This document shows, piece by piece, positions 17,811 through 27,445 of a stretch of DNA of 64,000 bases. Made by a program: the position numbers and the translations under genes. Origin of the DNA: Caldilineaceae bacterium (GTDB taxonomy: Bacteria; Chloroflexota; Anaerolineae; Caldilineales; Caldilineaceae); assembly GCA_020846635.1 (NCBI GenBank), contig JADLDO010000028.1:682001-746000 (forward strand). Direction: 5' to 3'. Each line of letters opens with the position of its first letter. The stretch's first letter is position 1. The notes under the pieces were generated by a model. That model made no database searches and had not been told where the DNA came from. It saw only the letters and a list, made by a program, of their open reading frames with translations.

Positions 17811-20429
17811 TTACCTCTGCACGCCGTGGGGAGCCAGGGGGAGGGAGCGCAGCCGGACGCCTGTTGCCTGGAAGATGGCGTTGCCGACCGCGGGCGCGAT
17901 GGCAATGATTGGCGTCTCTCCTGCACCGGCGGAGGGGATTTCCTTGCTATCGAGCAGCACAGTTTCAATCAGGGGCATGTCGCCAAAGCGGGGCACGCGA
18001 TAACCGGCGAAGTTCGGGTTGAGGATGCGCCCGTTGGCAAACTTGACGCTTTCAAAGAGCGCGCCCCCCAAACCCTGCACCACGGCTCCCTCGATTTGGA
18101 TGCGTACATTGTCGGGATTAAGGATCGCACCACAGTCAAAGGCTTCCACCACGCGCAAAACTTTGGGCTGACCATTGGCTGGATTCACATAGACCTCGAC
18201 GCACGCTGCCACATAGGAGCCTTTTTCCGTTCCACCGGCGATGCCAAAGCCATAGTTCGGCGCGGGCGTGCGCTTGCCCCAGCCGAACGCCTCTGCTGCC
18301 GCAGCCAGCACCGCCACCATGCGCGGGTTGGCTAGATTGCGATAGCGCAGTTCCAGGGGATCAATACCCAGTTCATGCGCCAATTCATCGAGATGTGTCT
18401 CGCGGGCAAAGTGGTTGGCTGTGGACGAGAGCGCTCGATAGGCTCCCTGGCGCAGCGGCGTGTCGGCGGGATGATATTCGCTGTGGCGGTTCGGAATCGT
18501 GTACAAAGCTTCAATCCCCGCTGCGCCGGAGTTATAGTTGTGTATTTCCAACGCAGTAAGACGCCCCTCCTTGTCTACGCCACTGCTGATCTCGATCAGA
18601 CCTGCCGGGCGGAAGTAGGCCCAGGTAAATTCCTCCTGGCGTGTCCACACAATCTTGACGGGCTTGCCCGCGGCTTTGGCGAGGCGCGCTGCTTCAATGG
18701 CGGCATCGCTCGCATGTTTGCCGCCATAGCCCGCGCCCGTGTCCGGCACGATCACGCGTACGTGTTCTTCGGGGAGGGCAAAGGCCAACGCCAATTCGCT
18801 GCGTACCCCAAAGGGGCGTTGGGTTCCGGTCCACACTGTTAACCGATCCCCTCTCCACTCTGCCAGCGCGGCGCGCGGCTCCAGGGGGACATGCGCGATA
18901 TAGTCCACTGTGTAACGCTCCTGGCGCGTCAGATGCGCCTCTGCCAACCCCTGGCGGATGTCGCCCTCTACGGCTTGATACGGTCCCTGGCGGCCTACGG
19001 CTTCTGCGGGATTCTCCTTCAGATAGTCGAATAGTTCCGCTTGTGATACCTGCAAGGTGGTCCGCCAACTCGCGCGGATCGCGTCCAGCGCCCGCGTTGC
19101 GCTCAGTTCGTCGGGCGCGGTTACACCTACAAAGTCGCCATCATGTACCACTGTGACGCCTTCCATTGCTTCCGCCGCGCTGGTGTCGATGCGATCCAGG
19201 GTGGCATGGAAAGCGGGCGGGCGCAGGATTTTGCCATGCAGCATACCCGGTAAAGTGCTGTCGGCAGCAAAGGGGTGCTGCCCGGTGACAAAGGCACGCC
19301 CATCCATTTTGGGAACCGATTGACCGGCAACTGTCCACGCATCCGGCGGGGTGATTGGCACATCATCGCCGGCGATGCGCAGGATATAGCGATCTTGGGC
19401 CAGTTCCCCATAGGTTGCCACGCGGCCCGACGCGGGGTGATGTACAGCGCCGTCTGCGATTTGCAGGGCATCGCGTTCCACATTCCAGTTCGCAGCCGCC
19501 AGATCGAGCAGTAACTCGCGCGTAGCCGCACCAGCGCGCCAAAGCTGCGGCCCAGTGATGGGGGTTGTGCGGCTGCCAAATGTGCCGATGTCATAGGGTA
19601 CACGCGCCGTGTCCGCCATGATCACCCGCACCGACGAGGCCGGAACGCGCAACTCCTCGCCGATGATCTGCGCCAACGAGGTGCGGATATTCTGACCAAC
19701 CTCGGCCTTGCCCACATGCACCGTAATGCCCCCCTCTCCGTCAATATGCACCCAGGGGCCAATCTCCGGCAAGGTGCGCTGCTCTGGCGGCAGAGGCTCA
19801 ACATCTTCTCCATACATCCTGGCGGCTAGATCCGGGTCTGGGTAGGCAACAAAAATGCCTTCATCGAGCGCATCCAGGGGCGGTAGATCGCTCTCGGATT
19901 GAATGTTCTCACCTATGTTCTCACCTGTGCGGGTTGAGGGGTCTGAAGAAACTGGGCGGATCGTCTCCGGGTGTTGGATGAATTGCGCGATGGCAGTCAC
20001 GATGCGCTGATAGGAACCGCAGCGGCAGATATGATCCTGCATGAAGCTTGCGATTTCCGCGGTCGTGGGTTGCTGATGCGCATGTGAAAGGGCAAGGGCC
20101 GACATGATCATGCCGGGGGTGCAGTAGCCACATTGTAACGCGCCCGCTTCCAGAAAAGCCGCTTGGAGCAGGTGCAGCGTGCCTTCTTGTTCCAGCCCTT
20201 CAATGGTGAGAATACGACTGCCCGCGACTGCGCCCGCTGTGATCTGGCACGACTGTACCGGGCTCCCGTCGATCAACACGGTGCAAGCGCCACACCTGCC
20301 TTCTCCACATCCATACTTAGTGCCGGTCAGCCCAAGCTCATCGCGCAGGACGCTGAGCAAGGTTCTATCCGGGTCAACGTGGACTGGATGGGTTTCGCCG
20401 TTGATCTGAATCGGTAGGTGCATGAGCAT
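17811..20429 (-). CDS. Single-chain molybdenum hydroxylase: [2Fe-2S] subunit fused to molybdopterin-binding subunit
   Basis: 872 residues, combining two proteins that are usually separate. Residues 1-155 are the two-cluster iron-sulfur subunit: C41, C46, C49, C61 (plant-type ferredoxin cluster) and C100, C103, C135, C137 (helical cluster). After an Asp/Ser-rich linker to about 175, the rest matches the Mo-binding subunit of isoquinoline 1-oxidoreductase/aldehyde dehydrogenase type: GKAEVGQNIRTSLAQI, FGSRTTPITGPQLWRAG, GAGYGGKHASDA and GAGETP with the base Glu E838. There is no FAD subunit or FAD domain, as in IorAB, so electrons would leave through another carrier. No signal peptide. Alternative ATG at 20423. 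Substrate unknown (N-heterocycle or aldehyde). Confidence 0.88.
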   Translation of the reverse strand: MLMHLPIQINGETHPVHVDPDRTLLSVLRDELGLTGTKYGCGEGRCGACTVLIDGSPVQSCQITAGAVAGSRILTIEGLEQEGTLHLLQAAFLEAGALQCGYCTPGMIMSALALSHAHQQPTTAEIASFMQDHICRCGSYQRIVTAIAQFIQHPETIRPVSSDPSTRTGENIGENIQSESDLPPLDALDEGIFVAYPDPDLAARMYGEDVEPLPPEQRTLPEIGPWVHIDGEGGITVHVGKAEVGQNIRTSLAQIIGEELRVPASSVRVIMADTARVPYDIGTFGSRTTPITGPQLWRAGAATRELLLDLAAANWNVERDALQIADGAVHHPASGRVATYGELAQDRYILRIAGDDVPITPPDAWTVAGQSVPKMDGRAFVTGQHPFAADSTLPGMLHGKILRPPAFHATLDRIDTSAAEAMEGVTVVHDGDFVGVTAPDELSATRALDAIRASWRTTLQVSQAELFDYLKENPAEAVGRQGPYQAVEGDIRQGLAEAHLTRQERYTVDYIAHVPLEPRAALAEWRGDRLTVWTGTQRPFGVRSELALAFALPEEHVRVIVPDTGAGYGGKHASDAAIEAARLAKAAGKPVKIVWTRQEEFTWAYFRPAGLIEISSGVDKEGRLTALEIHNYNSGAAGIEALYTIPNRHSEYHPADTPLRQGAYRALSSTANHFARETHLDELAHELGIDPLELRYRNLANPRMVAVLAAAAEAFGWGKRTPAPNYGFGIAGGTEKGSYVAACVEVYVNPANGQPKVLRVVEAFDCGAILNPDNVRIQIEGAVVQGLGGALFESVKFANGRILNPNFAGYRVPRFGDMPLIETVLLDSKEIPSAGAGETPIIAIAPAVGNAIFQATGVRLRSLPLAPHGVQR

Positions 20430-20524
20430 GAGGGAGTCCCTTTTCTCTCTATTGCGATTTTTTCTCTACTGCGATCAGTGGGTTGTGTCCTTCAATGGAA
20501 ACCAGAGGCAATGGCAACCACGGG

Positions 20525-21343
20525 TCACGCCAACGACCCCGTGATCGCGCGTATGTAGCGCTCGGCGGATCGATGGACACCTGCTTTGGCGTTGGTGGGA
20601 ATAATCGTCTCCCACCATGCGCCATAGATGCGGTCAAAGGTAAAAGGTTCCACTGCCTGGACGATCTGCCGGATCGCCGTGGCGGGCAGTGGGATCAGGT
20701 TGGGATAGCTGCGCATAAAGCTCACATAGCGGCGATCCTGTACGACTTGCAGGATGTCCCCTGTTAACAATGTGCCACGTCCTGCCGCGCCCTGCGGCCA
20801 ATGACAGACGCTGCCGCCCTCAAAGTGACCGCCGCAGTGGATGAGGGTCAGCCCGTCCCAGAGTGGCTTTGTGGCTCCCTCCCAAAAGACGATGGACGCA
20901 TCTGGACGCATCACCCACTCACGATCCCCCACATGCAAGTAGATCGGCGCGCCCCCAAAGGCATGGCTCCATTCCACCATGCAGGAATAGTAGTGCGGGT
21001 GGGAAATGGCAATGGCCGCGATGCCTCCCAATGCTTGTACAGCCGCGATGGTTTCACCGTCGATCAGCGTAATGCAATCCCAAAGCAGGTTGCCATGGGG
21101 GGTCTGAAGCAGCAGACCGCGCTGGCCGATGGCAAATTTCGGCTCGGTGCCGATGCCGGTCAAGCCTGGTTCATGTCCCTTGATGAGATTGTGATGGTCT
21201 TGTTGTAATGCGGCAAGCGTCGTCCACTGCTGACCGTTCGCGCCAATGTATTGGCGCTCATCTTCGCAGATTGGGCAGTGGGCGGGTGGGGATGCGCTGT
21301 TGGCGAACTGCGTGCCGCAGGTGACACAGATGTAGTTGGGCAT
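20525..21343 (-). CDS. Metallo-beta-lactamase-fold protein with N-terminal zinc ribbon
   Basis: 272 residues. An N-terminal rubredoxin/zinc-ribbon-like knuckle (CVTCG at residues 6-10, then CPIC at 23-26) precedes a metallo-beta-lactamase domain. The family HxHxDH motif appears as AISHPHYYSCM: two His are kept but the Asp-His pair is replaced by Tyr-Ser. Later ligands are plausible in HCGGHFEGGSVCHW and GTLLTGDIL. The metal site may therefore be altered, and a hydrolase role is not assured. It is downstream of nothing on its strand; the molybdenum hydroxylase gene follows 95 bases further and might be co-transcribed. Confidence 0.75.
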   Translation of the reverse strand: MPNYICVTCGTQFANSASPPAHCPICEDERQYIGANGQQWTTLAALQQDHHNLIKGHEPGLTGIGTEPKFAIGQRGLLLQTPHGNLLWDCITLIDGETIAAVQALGGIAAIAISHPHYYSCMVEWSHAFGGAPIYLHVGDREWVMRPDASIVFWEGATKPLWDGLTLIHCGGHFEGGSVCHWPQGAAGRGTLLTGDILQVVQDRRYVSFMRSYPNLIPLPATAIRQIVQAVEPFTFDRIYGAWWETIIPTNAKAGVHRSAERYIRAITGSLA

Positions 21344-21453
21344 GAGAAGCCTCCATCGCTGATTGGCGCGCTTCTGAACGGTCAGGTTGGCTCGTCCTGT
21401 ATCGTATCACCAATGCGATAAGAGGTCTACACCCGCGACCCGGCTTAATAACC

Positions 21454-21486
21454 ACCCTCCCGGAAGCTCGAAGCTTCCGGGAGGGT
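21454..21486. repeat. Dispersed hairpin family 1, short form
   Basis: Perfect 15-base arms, ACCCTCCCGGAAGCT (21454-21468) and its complement (21472-21486), with a 3-base loop, between two minus-strand genes. Confidence 0.75.
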
Positions 21487-21534
21487 TAAGGCCACGATAT
21501 TTACTTTACGGTGTGATGGTTAGGTTAGCCTATG

Positions 21535-24012
21535 CTAGTTCTGCACGAACGGCAGTAGGAGTTGTTGCTCCTGAAGGTCCTCAGATGCTTCGTCAGGCCC
21601 TTCGTCGGGATCGGCAGCGGGATCATCCCCCGCACCGTCATGTTCGGTCGTCCACCAAGCGGCCAGCGTTGCGCCCACCACCTGCTGTTCTCCCCGCGCG
21701 ATATAGAGAGCATCCGTCTTCTCTCCAGCAATCCCATGCGCCGCGCCTTCCCAGTACATCTGGAAGGCACAGGATGCATCCGGCGCGGCTGCGCCATTGA
21801 CACAGACAAAGACATCAGCGCCGCTGCCACTCACCTCCGGCACCTCAAAGGCACCGATTGTGGTCAGATAGTGGTGTCCATTGGCCTGGTCGATCCAGAT
21901 GCCGTTGACATCCTCGCTGCTTCTGGTGTCGAGGCCCACAGCCGAGCCTTCAAAGTAGAGTTCCCAGGTCCCGCTGGTGGTTTCCCCCAACTGTGTCGCA
22001 TTGAAGACAAGCAGGTCTTCATCACGTAGTTTGGGCAGACCTGGAACCCGAACCTCCCCGATGGTGCTGATCACCAGGCGACCATCATCCAGCAGCGTGA
22101 GCGCGTCGATATCTTCAGAATCGGAGGCCAGACCGACATCTGAACCATCGAAATACCATTCGAAGGTGCCAGCCGTGTTAGAACCCAGTGAAGTGGGGAT
22201 AAAGCGTACAATGTCCGAGTCATCCACCTGGCCGAGTGTGCCGATATTTGCCGGGGTATCAAAACTGAGCAGAAGTGAGTTATCGTCCATCTGCCAAAAG
22301 CCATCCACATCCACCTGGGTTGGGAGTACATCCGAGCCATCAAAGAAGATGGACCAGGCGCCGATATTCATATCATAGGCCAGCACATCCTCATCCGCGA
22401 ACGAGATATTACCGATCTTTCCACTCGACGTAGAACTGACGAAGATCAGCCCCTCACTCACTGGACTGTCGGGGGGTGTGCCTGGAGGTACGGGGGTGCT
22501 GGTCGGAACAGGCGTCGGCGCACCAACGGGCGTGCTGGTTGCCGGGGGCAGAGGCATAGCGGTGGCAGCCGGCGGGTTCGGGGAGCCTGAATTCGCTGTG
22601 CCATTGATATATTCTTCGATATTGGTGTAGCCATCACCGTCCTTATCCTGGGCGCTGTCGTCTGCCGCAGGGTTCAGACCATTTTGGGTTTCCCAAATGT
22701 CCGGCATGCCATCATGATCGGTGTCGGCGCAAGGCGTACCAGGGTCCAGGTTGGGCCAGCCGCGAACGTCCTCAGGATTGGTAATATAGCCAAGTCCATT
22801 GACCGTGGCGCTTGGATCGATATTGTGGCCTCTTGTGCCGTCAACAACGCTCTGTGCGATGCGCGTGTCGACTGCGTCTCTGCGCGCAAACCATGTACCG
22901 TCACAGGCGAGCCCCTGGTAAGCGCCGGATGTGCTTAGAACCTGGTCGTAGGCAATTTCGCCGCTTGTGGTCGTAATCGCAGGCGCGGCAAAGCGAGTCG
23001 CGGCGACCGGATCGCTGCTTTTGCTGAAGTTCGCCACGCCTTGCAGGACGTTGCCGCTGGCGTGGTACTGCCCTCCCTGGAAGTCAAGAAAGGCATTGAT
23101 GCGGGTATTTGGCCCCGCCTTAATGTAGTTGTTGACAAAGTTGACCTGCGCCGGAGACTGGACAATTGCCCCTAAGGTCCCCATGTTGTACATCACATTG
23201 TTCACCAGGTCAACAGGGCCACCCGCTGTGTTAATCTTGGGGAAGCGCTGGGTGTGATGTGCGAGCAGATTGTGATGCAAGGTATACGCGCCGCCGCCTC
23301 GCTCATCACCCAGGTTTGGCCCTTTCAGTCCCGTTGAACCAGATTCGAGCGAATTGGGCAGGCTCTCTGTGAGCATGCTCCATTGTACGGTGATGTTGTT
23401 CGTCTGGCCCCACAGGATGAGGATTTCGTCACCGGCCCAACTCATGGACACATGGTCAACCACCACGTTATGCACAGCGTTTGGCGCTGCCTGACCATTG
23501 TTGAAGGTGAGCGCACGCCCATTGGTTTGGCGCGTGCCTGGGCGAAAACGCAGGTAGCGGATAATCACCTCATGCGTACGCACATGCATATGGACGTCTG
23601 TGGTCGGGTCCGCCGACTTCAGCGTAATGCCGCCGCCGGGCGCAGTTTGTCCAGCGATGGTGATATAGGGGTTGGTGATCTCCAACTTGGAGTTAAGCGC
23701 AATTGTGCCCGCCACGCGGAAAACACAGATGCGCGGACCACTGGCCTGGATACAAGCGCGCAGGCTGCCGTCTCCAGCGTCGTTGAGGTTCGTCACCTCG
23801 ATCACCTTACCGCCGCGCCCCCCTACGCTCTGTGCGCCAAAGCCTTCCGCCCCAGGAAAGGCCGCGATTGTTGCTGCCCCTTGTGCCAGCGGTTGACCGT
23901 GACTTGGCGGCGTATCCAGGAGTAAGGTCAGAATCATAGCCGCAAGTATCAGCAGCGTCAGGTATCGACGCTTCGAGAGCGGTTGATTGGAATGAAGTTG
24001 TTCTCTAAACAT
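21535..24012 (-). CDS. Secreted pectate-lyase-like beta-helix protein with type-3 calcium repeat and C-terminal repeats
   Basis: 825 residues. A signal peptide (hydrophobic core LLILAAMILTLLL) leads into AAFPGAEGFGAQSVGGRGG, the typical opening of bacterial pectate-lyase-like beta-helices. Residues ~50-400 show FRVAGTI, ITIAGQTAPGGGITL, NVVVDHVSMSW and NNVMYN rungs. Around 430-480, DTDHDGMPD and DKDGDGYTN form a thrombospondin type-3-like calcium repeat. A Pro/Thr linker follows, then ~300 residues with three or four repeats centred on YFDGSDVGL/YFEGSAVGL. The end, LLLPFVQN, resembles a terminal motif also found in the propeller protein at 51396. Probably degrades or binds plant polysaccharide outside the cell; lyase residues could not be verified. 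Confidence 0.82.
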   Translation of the reverse strand: MFREQLHSNQPLSKRRYLTLLILAAMILTLLLDTPPSHGQPLAQGAATIAAFPGAEGFGAQSVGGRGGKVIEVTNLNDAGDGSLRACIQASGPRICVFRVAGTIALNSKLEITNPYITIAGQTAPGGGITLKSADPTTDVHMHVRTHEVIIRYLRFRPGTRQTNGRALTFNNGQAAPNAVHNVVVDHVSMSWAGDEILILWGQTNNITVQWSMLTESLPNSLESGSTGLKGPNLGDERGGGAYTLHHNLLAHHTQRFPKINTAGGPVDLVNNVMYNMGTLGAIVQSPAQVNFVNNYIKAGPNTRINAFLDFQGGQYHASGNVLQGVANFSKSSDPVAATRFAAPAITTTSGEIAYDQVLSTSGAYQGLACDGTWFARRDAVDTRIAQSVVDGTRGHNIDPSATVNGLGYITNPEDVRGWPNLDPGTPCADTDHDGMPDIWETQNGLNPAADDSAQDKDGDGYTNIEEYINGTANSGSPNPPAATAMPLPPATSTPVGAPTPVPTSTPVPPGTPPDSPVSEGLIFVSSTSSGKIGNISFADEDVLAYDMNIGAWSIFFDGSDVLPTQVDVDGFWQMDDNSLLLSFDTPANIGTLGQVDDSDIVRFIPTSLGSNTAGTFEWYFDGSDVGLASDSEDIDALTLLDDGRLVISTIGEVRVPGLPKLRDEDLLVFNATQLGETTSGTWELYFEGSAVGLDTRSSEDVNGIWIDQANGHHYLTTIGAFEVPEVSGSGADVFVCVNGAAAPDASCAFQMYWEGAAHGIAGEKTDALYIARGEQQVVGATLAAWWTTEHDGAGDDPAADPDEGPDEASEDLQEQQLLLPFVQN

Positions 24013-24776
24013 GGACTGACAAATCCTATCAAAAATGTTTCCAAGCGCGTATAAACCCGAAGCAGCCTGCTTTGGCCTGAGATTACCCGTGGCCTCGGCT
24101 TGCCGAGTGCCTAGTGAACTTTTTAGGTGTGCTCGTAGATCCGGGGTTACAACGGCGTGGGTATGTTCGTGTTGCCCTGCGTTAAGTATTCATTGATTTC
24201 AACGGTTTGATCTCAACGGTACCTGTTGCATAGCGATTTCATTGCCGAGCGACGATAAGGACAATTGTCCCACTGTCGCTTACGACCGCGCGGGCGCGGG
24301 TACCCGTCACGGCTTCGCAATTGTGACTGTGCCATTGCCCATCGGCTGTGAAAATCGACTGTGAACACTGCGTATTTGCACAGCGGTTTGATGGTGACGG
24401 CACGTGGATTACATCTTCCTCTAGCAAATTAAACCATATGGATCAGCGCCTTTTAGTCAGTCAAATGGTGTATAAGTGATCGACCTTTGGCTTATCTATC
24501 TGCGATGACAGGGTGCGATGATAGAGTGCAATGACAGAGACGGAAGCATGATGAGCCATTGTGCGTAGCATAGCGCAGATTTTCACAATTGACTCTACGT
24601 TTCCGGCATGTTTGCCAGCGGGGTGTGCGACGGCTTCTCTATCCCAATGGTACGCTGTTCCTACGAAAACGGAATGTGAACCCTGCGGTCTGCAAATCCG
24701 ACAGAGGTAGGTAGAAGGAGGATGAATATCGTAGAAACCGCGTAGGAACTGTGTCGGAATCCGTTAGAAAGCGGCT
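24013..24776. other. Long intergenic region upstream of pectate-lyase-like gene
   Basis: 764 bases without a supported gene. It contains a strong dyad at 24249-24279 and two copies of TGTGAACxCTGCG (near 24361 and 24677). Short frames here lack ribosome sites. Confidence 0.5.
24249..24279. promoter_or_regulatory. Nested palindrome, candidate operator
   Basis: The perfect 12-base palindrome GGACAATTGTCC (24259-24270) is flanked by GCGAC (24249-24253) and GTCGC (24275-24279), giving a two-tier dyad about 240 bases upstream of the pectate-lyase-like start. Confidence 0.35.
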
Positions 24777-25826
24777 CTATTCCACGCCGAATTTCCAAAC
24801 GGTTGTCTCGGCGTACTTTTCGCCTGGCTCAAGCACGACGCTGGGAAAGGTGGGTTGGTTAGGCGAGTCGGGGAAGTGCTGTGTCTCTAGGCAGAAACCT
24901 GAGCGGCGCTGGTATGCTTGTCCCCCTTTGCCCATCAGGTCGGGCAGCACATTGCCGCTGTAAAATTGGACGCCGGGTTGGGTGGTCAAGACCTCCAGCG
25001 TGCGCCCGCTGGAGGGGTCGCGCACGACCGCGGCCCGACGCAGTTCACCTGGGGTTCCCTGCACGACAAAGTTTTGGTCATAGCCCTTGCCGAATGCCAA
25101 TTGCTCATCGTTCTGCTCAATGCGTTTGCCAATGCGCGTGGGTGTGCGAAAGTCGAGCGGCGTGCCTGCGACGGGGCGGATTTCGCCGGTGGGAATGAGC
25201 GTGTTGTCAACCGGCGTAAAGCTGTCGGCGTTGATCTGCATGAGGTGGTCGAGGATGTCCCCCTCACCCCGCAGATTGAAATAGGTATGGTTGGTCAAAT
25301 TCAGGATCGTGCTCTGGTCGGTGGTTGCGCTGTAGTTGATCTGGAATTCGTTAGTATCGGTCAGTGTGTAGACCACCGTCACAGCCAGGTTGCCCGGATA
25401 GCCTTCTTCGCCATCGACACTGGTATAGGTGAGCTTCACGCCCACACTGGCGGGTGTGGTGAATGGCTCCGCGGCCCACAGCACTTTGTCAAAGCCCACG
25501 GTTCCGCCATGCAGATGGTTTTGACCGTTGTTTTGGGCCAGCCTGTATTCCTTGCCTTTGAGCGTAAATTTGCCGCCCGCAATGCGATTGCCAAAGCGCC
25601 CCACCAGGCAACCAAAGAAGGGGTTGCGCGCCAGATACTCCTCGAGCTTCTCATAGCCCAGCACGATGTCTCCACCCTGTCCCTTGCGGTCGGGCGTGTG
25701 CAGCGTGGTGATGATGCCGCCATAGTTGGTCAGGCTGAGCGTAACCCCTTGATTATTGGTCAGCGTATAGAGGTCGGCATAATTGCCGCCACCCGTTGCG
25801 CCATAGGGCTGTTGTTTGAGATTCAT
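24777..25826 (-). CDS. galM: Aldose 1-epimerase (mutarotase)
   Basis: 349 residues, the normal GalM length. Family landmarks: N-terminal LTNYGGIITTLHTPD, GRFGNRIAGGKF, catalytic His in NNGQNHLHGG (about residue 105), second His in LTNHTYFNLRG (about 178), and the base Glu in FCLETQHFPDSPNQP. It interconverts alpha and beta anomers of galactose, glucose or related aldoses in the cytoplasm and would serve sugars released from plant polysaccharides, which fits the adjacent secreted pectate-lyase-like protein and the glycosidase at 61895, though no operon links them. AAGGAT precedes the ATG. Gene symbol is by family; sugar preference is not known. Confidence 0.93.
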   Translation of the reverse strand: MNLKQQPYGATGGGNYADLYTLTNNQGVTLSLTNYGGIITTLHTPDRKGQGGDIVLGYEKLEEYLARNPFFGCLVGRFGNRIAGGKFTLKGKEYRLAQNNGQNHLHGGTVGFDKVLWAAEPFTTPASVGVKLTYTSVDGEEGYPGNLAVTVVYTLTDTNEFQINYSATTDQSTILNLTNHTYFNLRGEGDILDHLMQINADSFTPVDNTLIPTGEIRPVAGTPLDFRTPTRIGKRIEQNDEQLAFGKGYDQNFVVQGTPGELRRAAVVRDPSSGRTLEVLTTQPGVQFYSGNVLPDLMGKGGQAYQRRSGFCLETQHFPDSPNQPTFPSVVLEPGEKYAETTVWKFGVE

Positions 25827-26099
25827 GGAAACATCCTTATCAGGGAGTAATGATCAGGGAGTAAATGGTCAAGCGAAAGGACGGCATTCTCCTTTCCCTG
25901 GTGCGTATGATAGCACACAAGCCTTTGGCGGCAAGACTTGGCGAGAAAGAAGCCGCTTCCCTTCAGTTCTTTTATGAGAAGTCGCTTATTCGGTGTGGCT
26001 TCCAATGGCTGGTATGATGTGCGATACAGTTTGCCGAACATCCATTGGTTCATCTCGCAATTTCACGACTCGCAATTTCACTAGAGGAATTCATTTGCC

Positions 26100-26510
26100 A
26101 TGCGTATCGAATCCGGCACCATCAAGCGGCTGCATGTAATCCACCTAAACCCCGGCGACGATATTTTGGTGTCGCTGCGTGCGGCGGTGCAGCAGCTCAA
26201 CATTCAACATGGGGTCATCCTGGGGGCGATTGGCTCCGTGACCAGCTATCACTTTCACGTAGTCTCCAGCCCAGACCTGCCACCCGAAGAACTGTATCCC
26301 AAAGGCGAAGGCGCGTATGACATCGCCACGATGACCGGCTATATCCTGGGGGGCCGCGTCCACTGTCATATCATCTTTTCTGATGACAAAATTGCCTTTG
26401 GCGGGCATCTTGAAGAAGGCTGCAAGGTTTTGACCTTTAATGTGGTGCCCATTGCCGAGGTTGAGGGGATGGATCTCACCGACTTTGACACAATGACCCC
26501 GCTCAACTAG
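26100..26510 (+). CDS. PPC/DUF296 domain protein
   Basis: 136 residues forming a single plants-and-prokaryotes-conserved (DUF296) domain: GDDILVSLRAAVQQLNIQHG, a middle beta-strand GAIGSVTSYHF, then GGRVHCHIIFSDD and FGGHLEEGC with conserved His residues that are thought to bind metal. Bacterial members are trimers of unknown function; plant relatives are AT-hook-linked regulators. The DNA-binding AT-hook is absent here. It is followed after 12 bases by a beta-hydroxyacid dehydrogenase gene and the two are surely co-transcribed, so a metabolic rather than regulatory role is plausible. Confidence 0.85.
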   Translation: MRIESGTIKRLHVIHLNPGDDILVSLRAAVQQLNIQHGVILGAIGSVTSYHFHVVSSPDLPPEELYPKGEGAYDIATMTGYILGGRVHCHIIFSDDKIAFGGHLEEGCKVLTFNVVPIAEVEGMDLTDFDTMTPLN

Positions 26511-26522
26511 GAGAGTTGCACG

Positions 26523-27434
26523 ATGTCTGAACGCAGGGATCTGCCGGAAAAAGAGACCGTCGGCTTCATCGGTCTGGGTATTATGGGCCGCCCGATGGCA
26601 CGCAATGTGTTGGCCGCGGGCTTTGCGCTGGTGGTATACGATCTGATGCCGGAGCCGGTCAATGAGTTGGTGAATGCCGGCGCAAGCGCAGTCACTTCTC
26701 CGGCAGAGGTGGCTGCTTCTGCCGATGTCGTGCTGCTCTGCCTGCCCGACTCGCCCGATGTCGAAGCTGCCATGAGCGGGCCGCAGGGCCTCTTGGCGGG
26801 GACACGCCAGGGTCAAATCGTGGTGGATATGAGCACCATCTCGCCCGTCACGGCACGTGCGTTGTCTGAAAAAGCCGCGGCGCAAGGGGTGATCCTGTTG
26901 GATGCGCCGGTCTCCGGCGGGCAAGTTGGCGCGGCCAATGGCACGCTCTCGATTATGGTAGGGGGCGATGCGGCTGCATTGGATCGAGTGCGCCCTATCC
27001 TGGCCGCGATGGGTAAGACCATCTTGCATTTGGGTGATTCCGGCGCGGGCCAAGTGGCAAAGGCTTGTAACCAGTTGGTGATCGCGGTGACGATTGAAGC
27101 GGTCGCCGAGGCGATGGTGCTGGCTGCGAAGGCAGGTGTGGACCCGGCCAAAGTGCGCGCCGCCCTCTTGGGTGGTTATGCCAACAGCCGCGTGCTAGAC
27201 GGGCATGGTGAGCGTTTCCTGGAGCGGAATTTTACCCCTGGCTTCCGCACACGGCTGCAATATAAGGACCTCAATATCGCTATGGACGCGGGCCGCGCCT
27301 ATGGTGCGCCATTGCCCGCAGGCGCATTGGTACACCAACTCTATGCAGCCATGATGGCGCGCGGCGATGGCGATCTGGATCATTCGGCGTTGGTCACGCT
27401 GCTCGAAGAATTGGCTGGGCAGAGCATCGCCTAA
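26523..27434 (+). CDS. Beta-hydroxyacid dehydrogenase (tartronate semialdehyde reductase/3-hydroxyisobutyrate dehydrogenase family)
   Basis: 303 residues. The NAD(P)-binding motif GFIGLGIMGRPMA lies near residue 14, the family signature VDMSTISP near 101, substrate loop DAPVSGG near 128 and catalytic Lys K180 in GAGQVAKACNQ. Such enzymes oxidise or reduce tartronate semialdehyde/D-glycerate, 3-hydroxyisobutyrate, or glyoxylate/succinic semialdehyde. Exact substrate not decidable from sequence. AGGAG sits 9 bases upstream of the ATG. Encoded 12 bases after the DUF296 gene. A link to the glycerate-kinase homologue at 34777 is conceivable (tartronate semialdehyde reductase makes glycerate), but they are 7 kb apart and on opposite strands. 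Confidence 0.9.
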   Translation: MSERRDLPEKETVGFIGLGIMGRPMARNVLAAGFALVVYDLMPEPVNELVNAGASAVTSPAEVAASADVVLLCLPDSPDVEAAMSGPQGLLAGTRQGQIVVDMSTISPVTARALSEKAAAQGVILLDAPVSGGQVGAANGTLSIMVGGDAAALDRVRPILAAMGKTILHLGDSGAGQVAKACNQLVIAVTIEAVAEAMVLAAKAGVDPAKVRAALLGGYANSRVLDGHGERFLERNFTPGFRTRLQYKDLNIAMDAGRAYGAPLPAGALVHQLYAAMMARGDGDLDHSALVTLLEELAGQSIA

Positions 27435-27445
27435 ACTTTTTGGTT

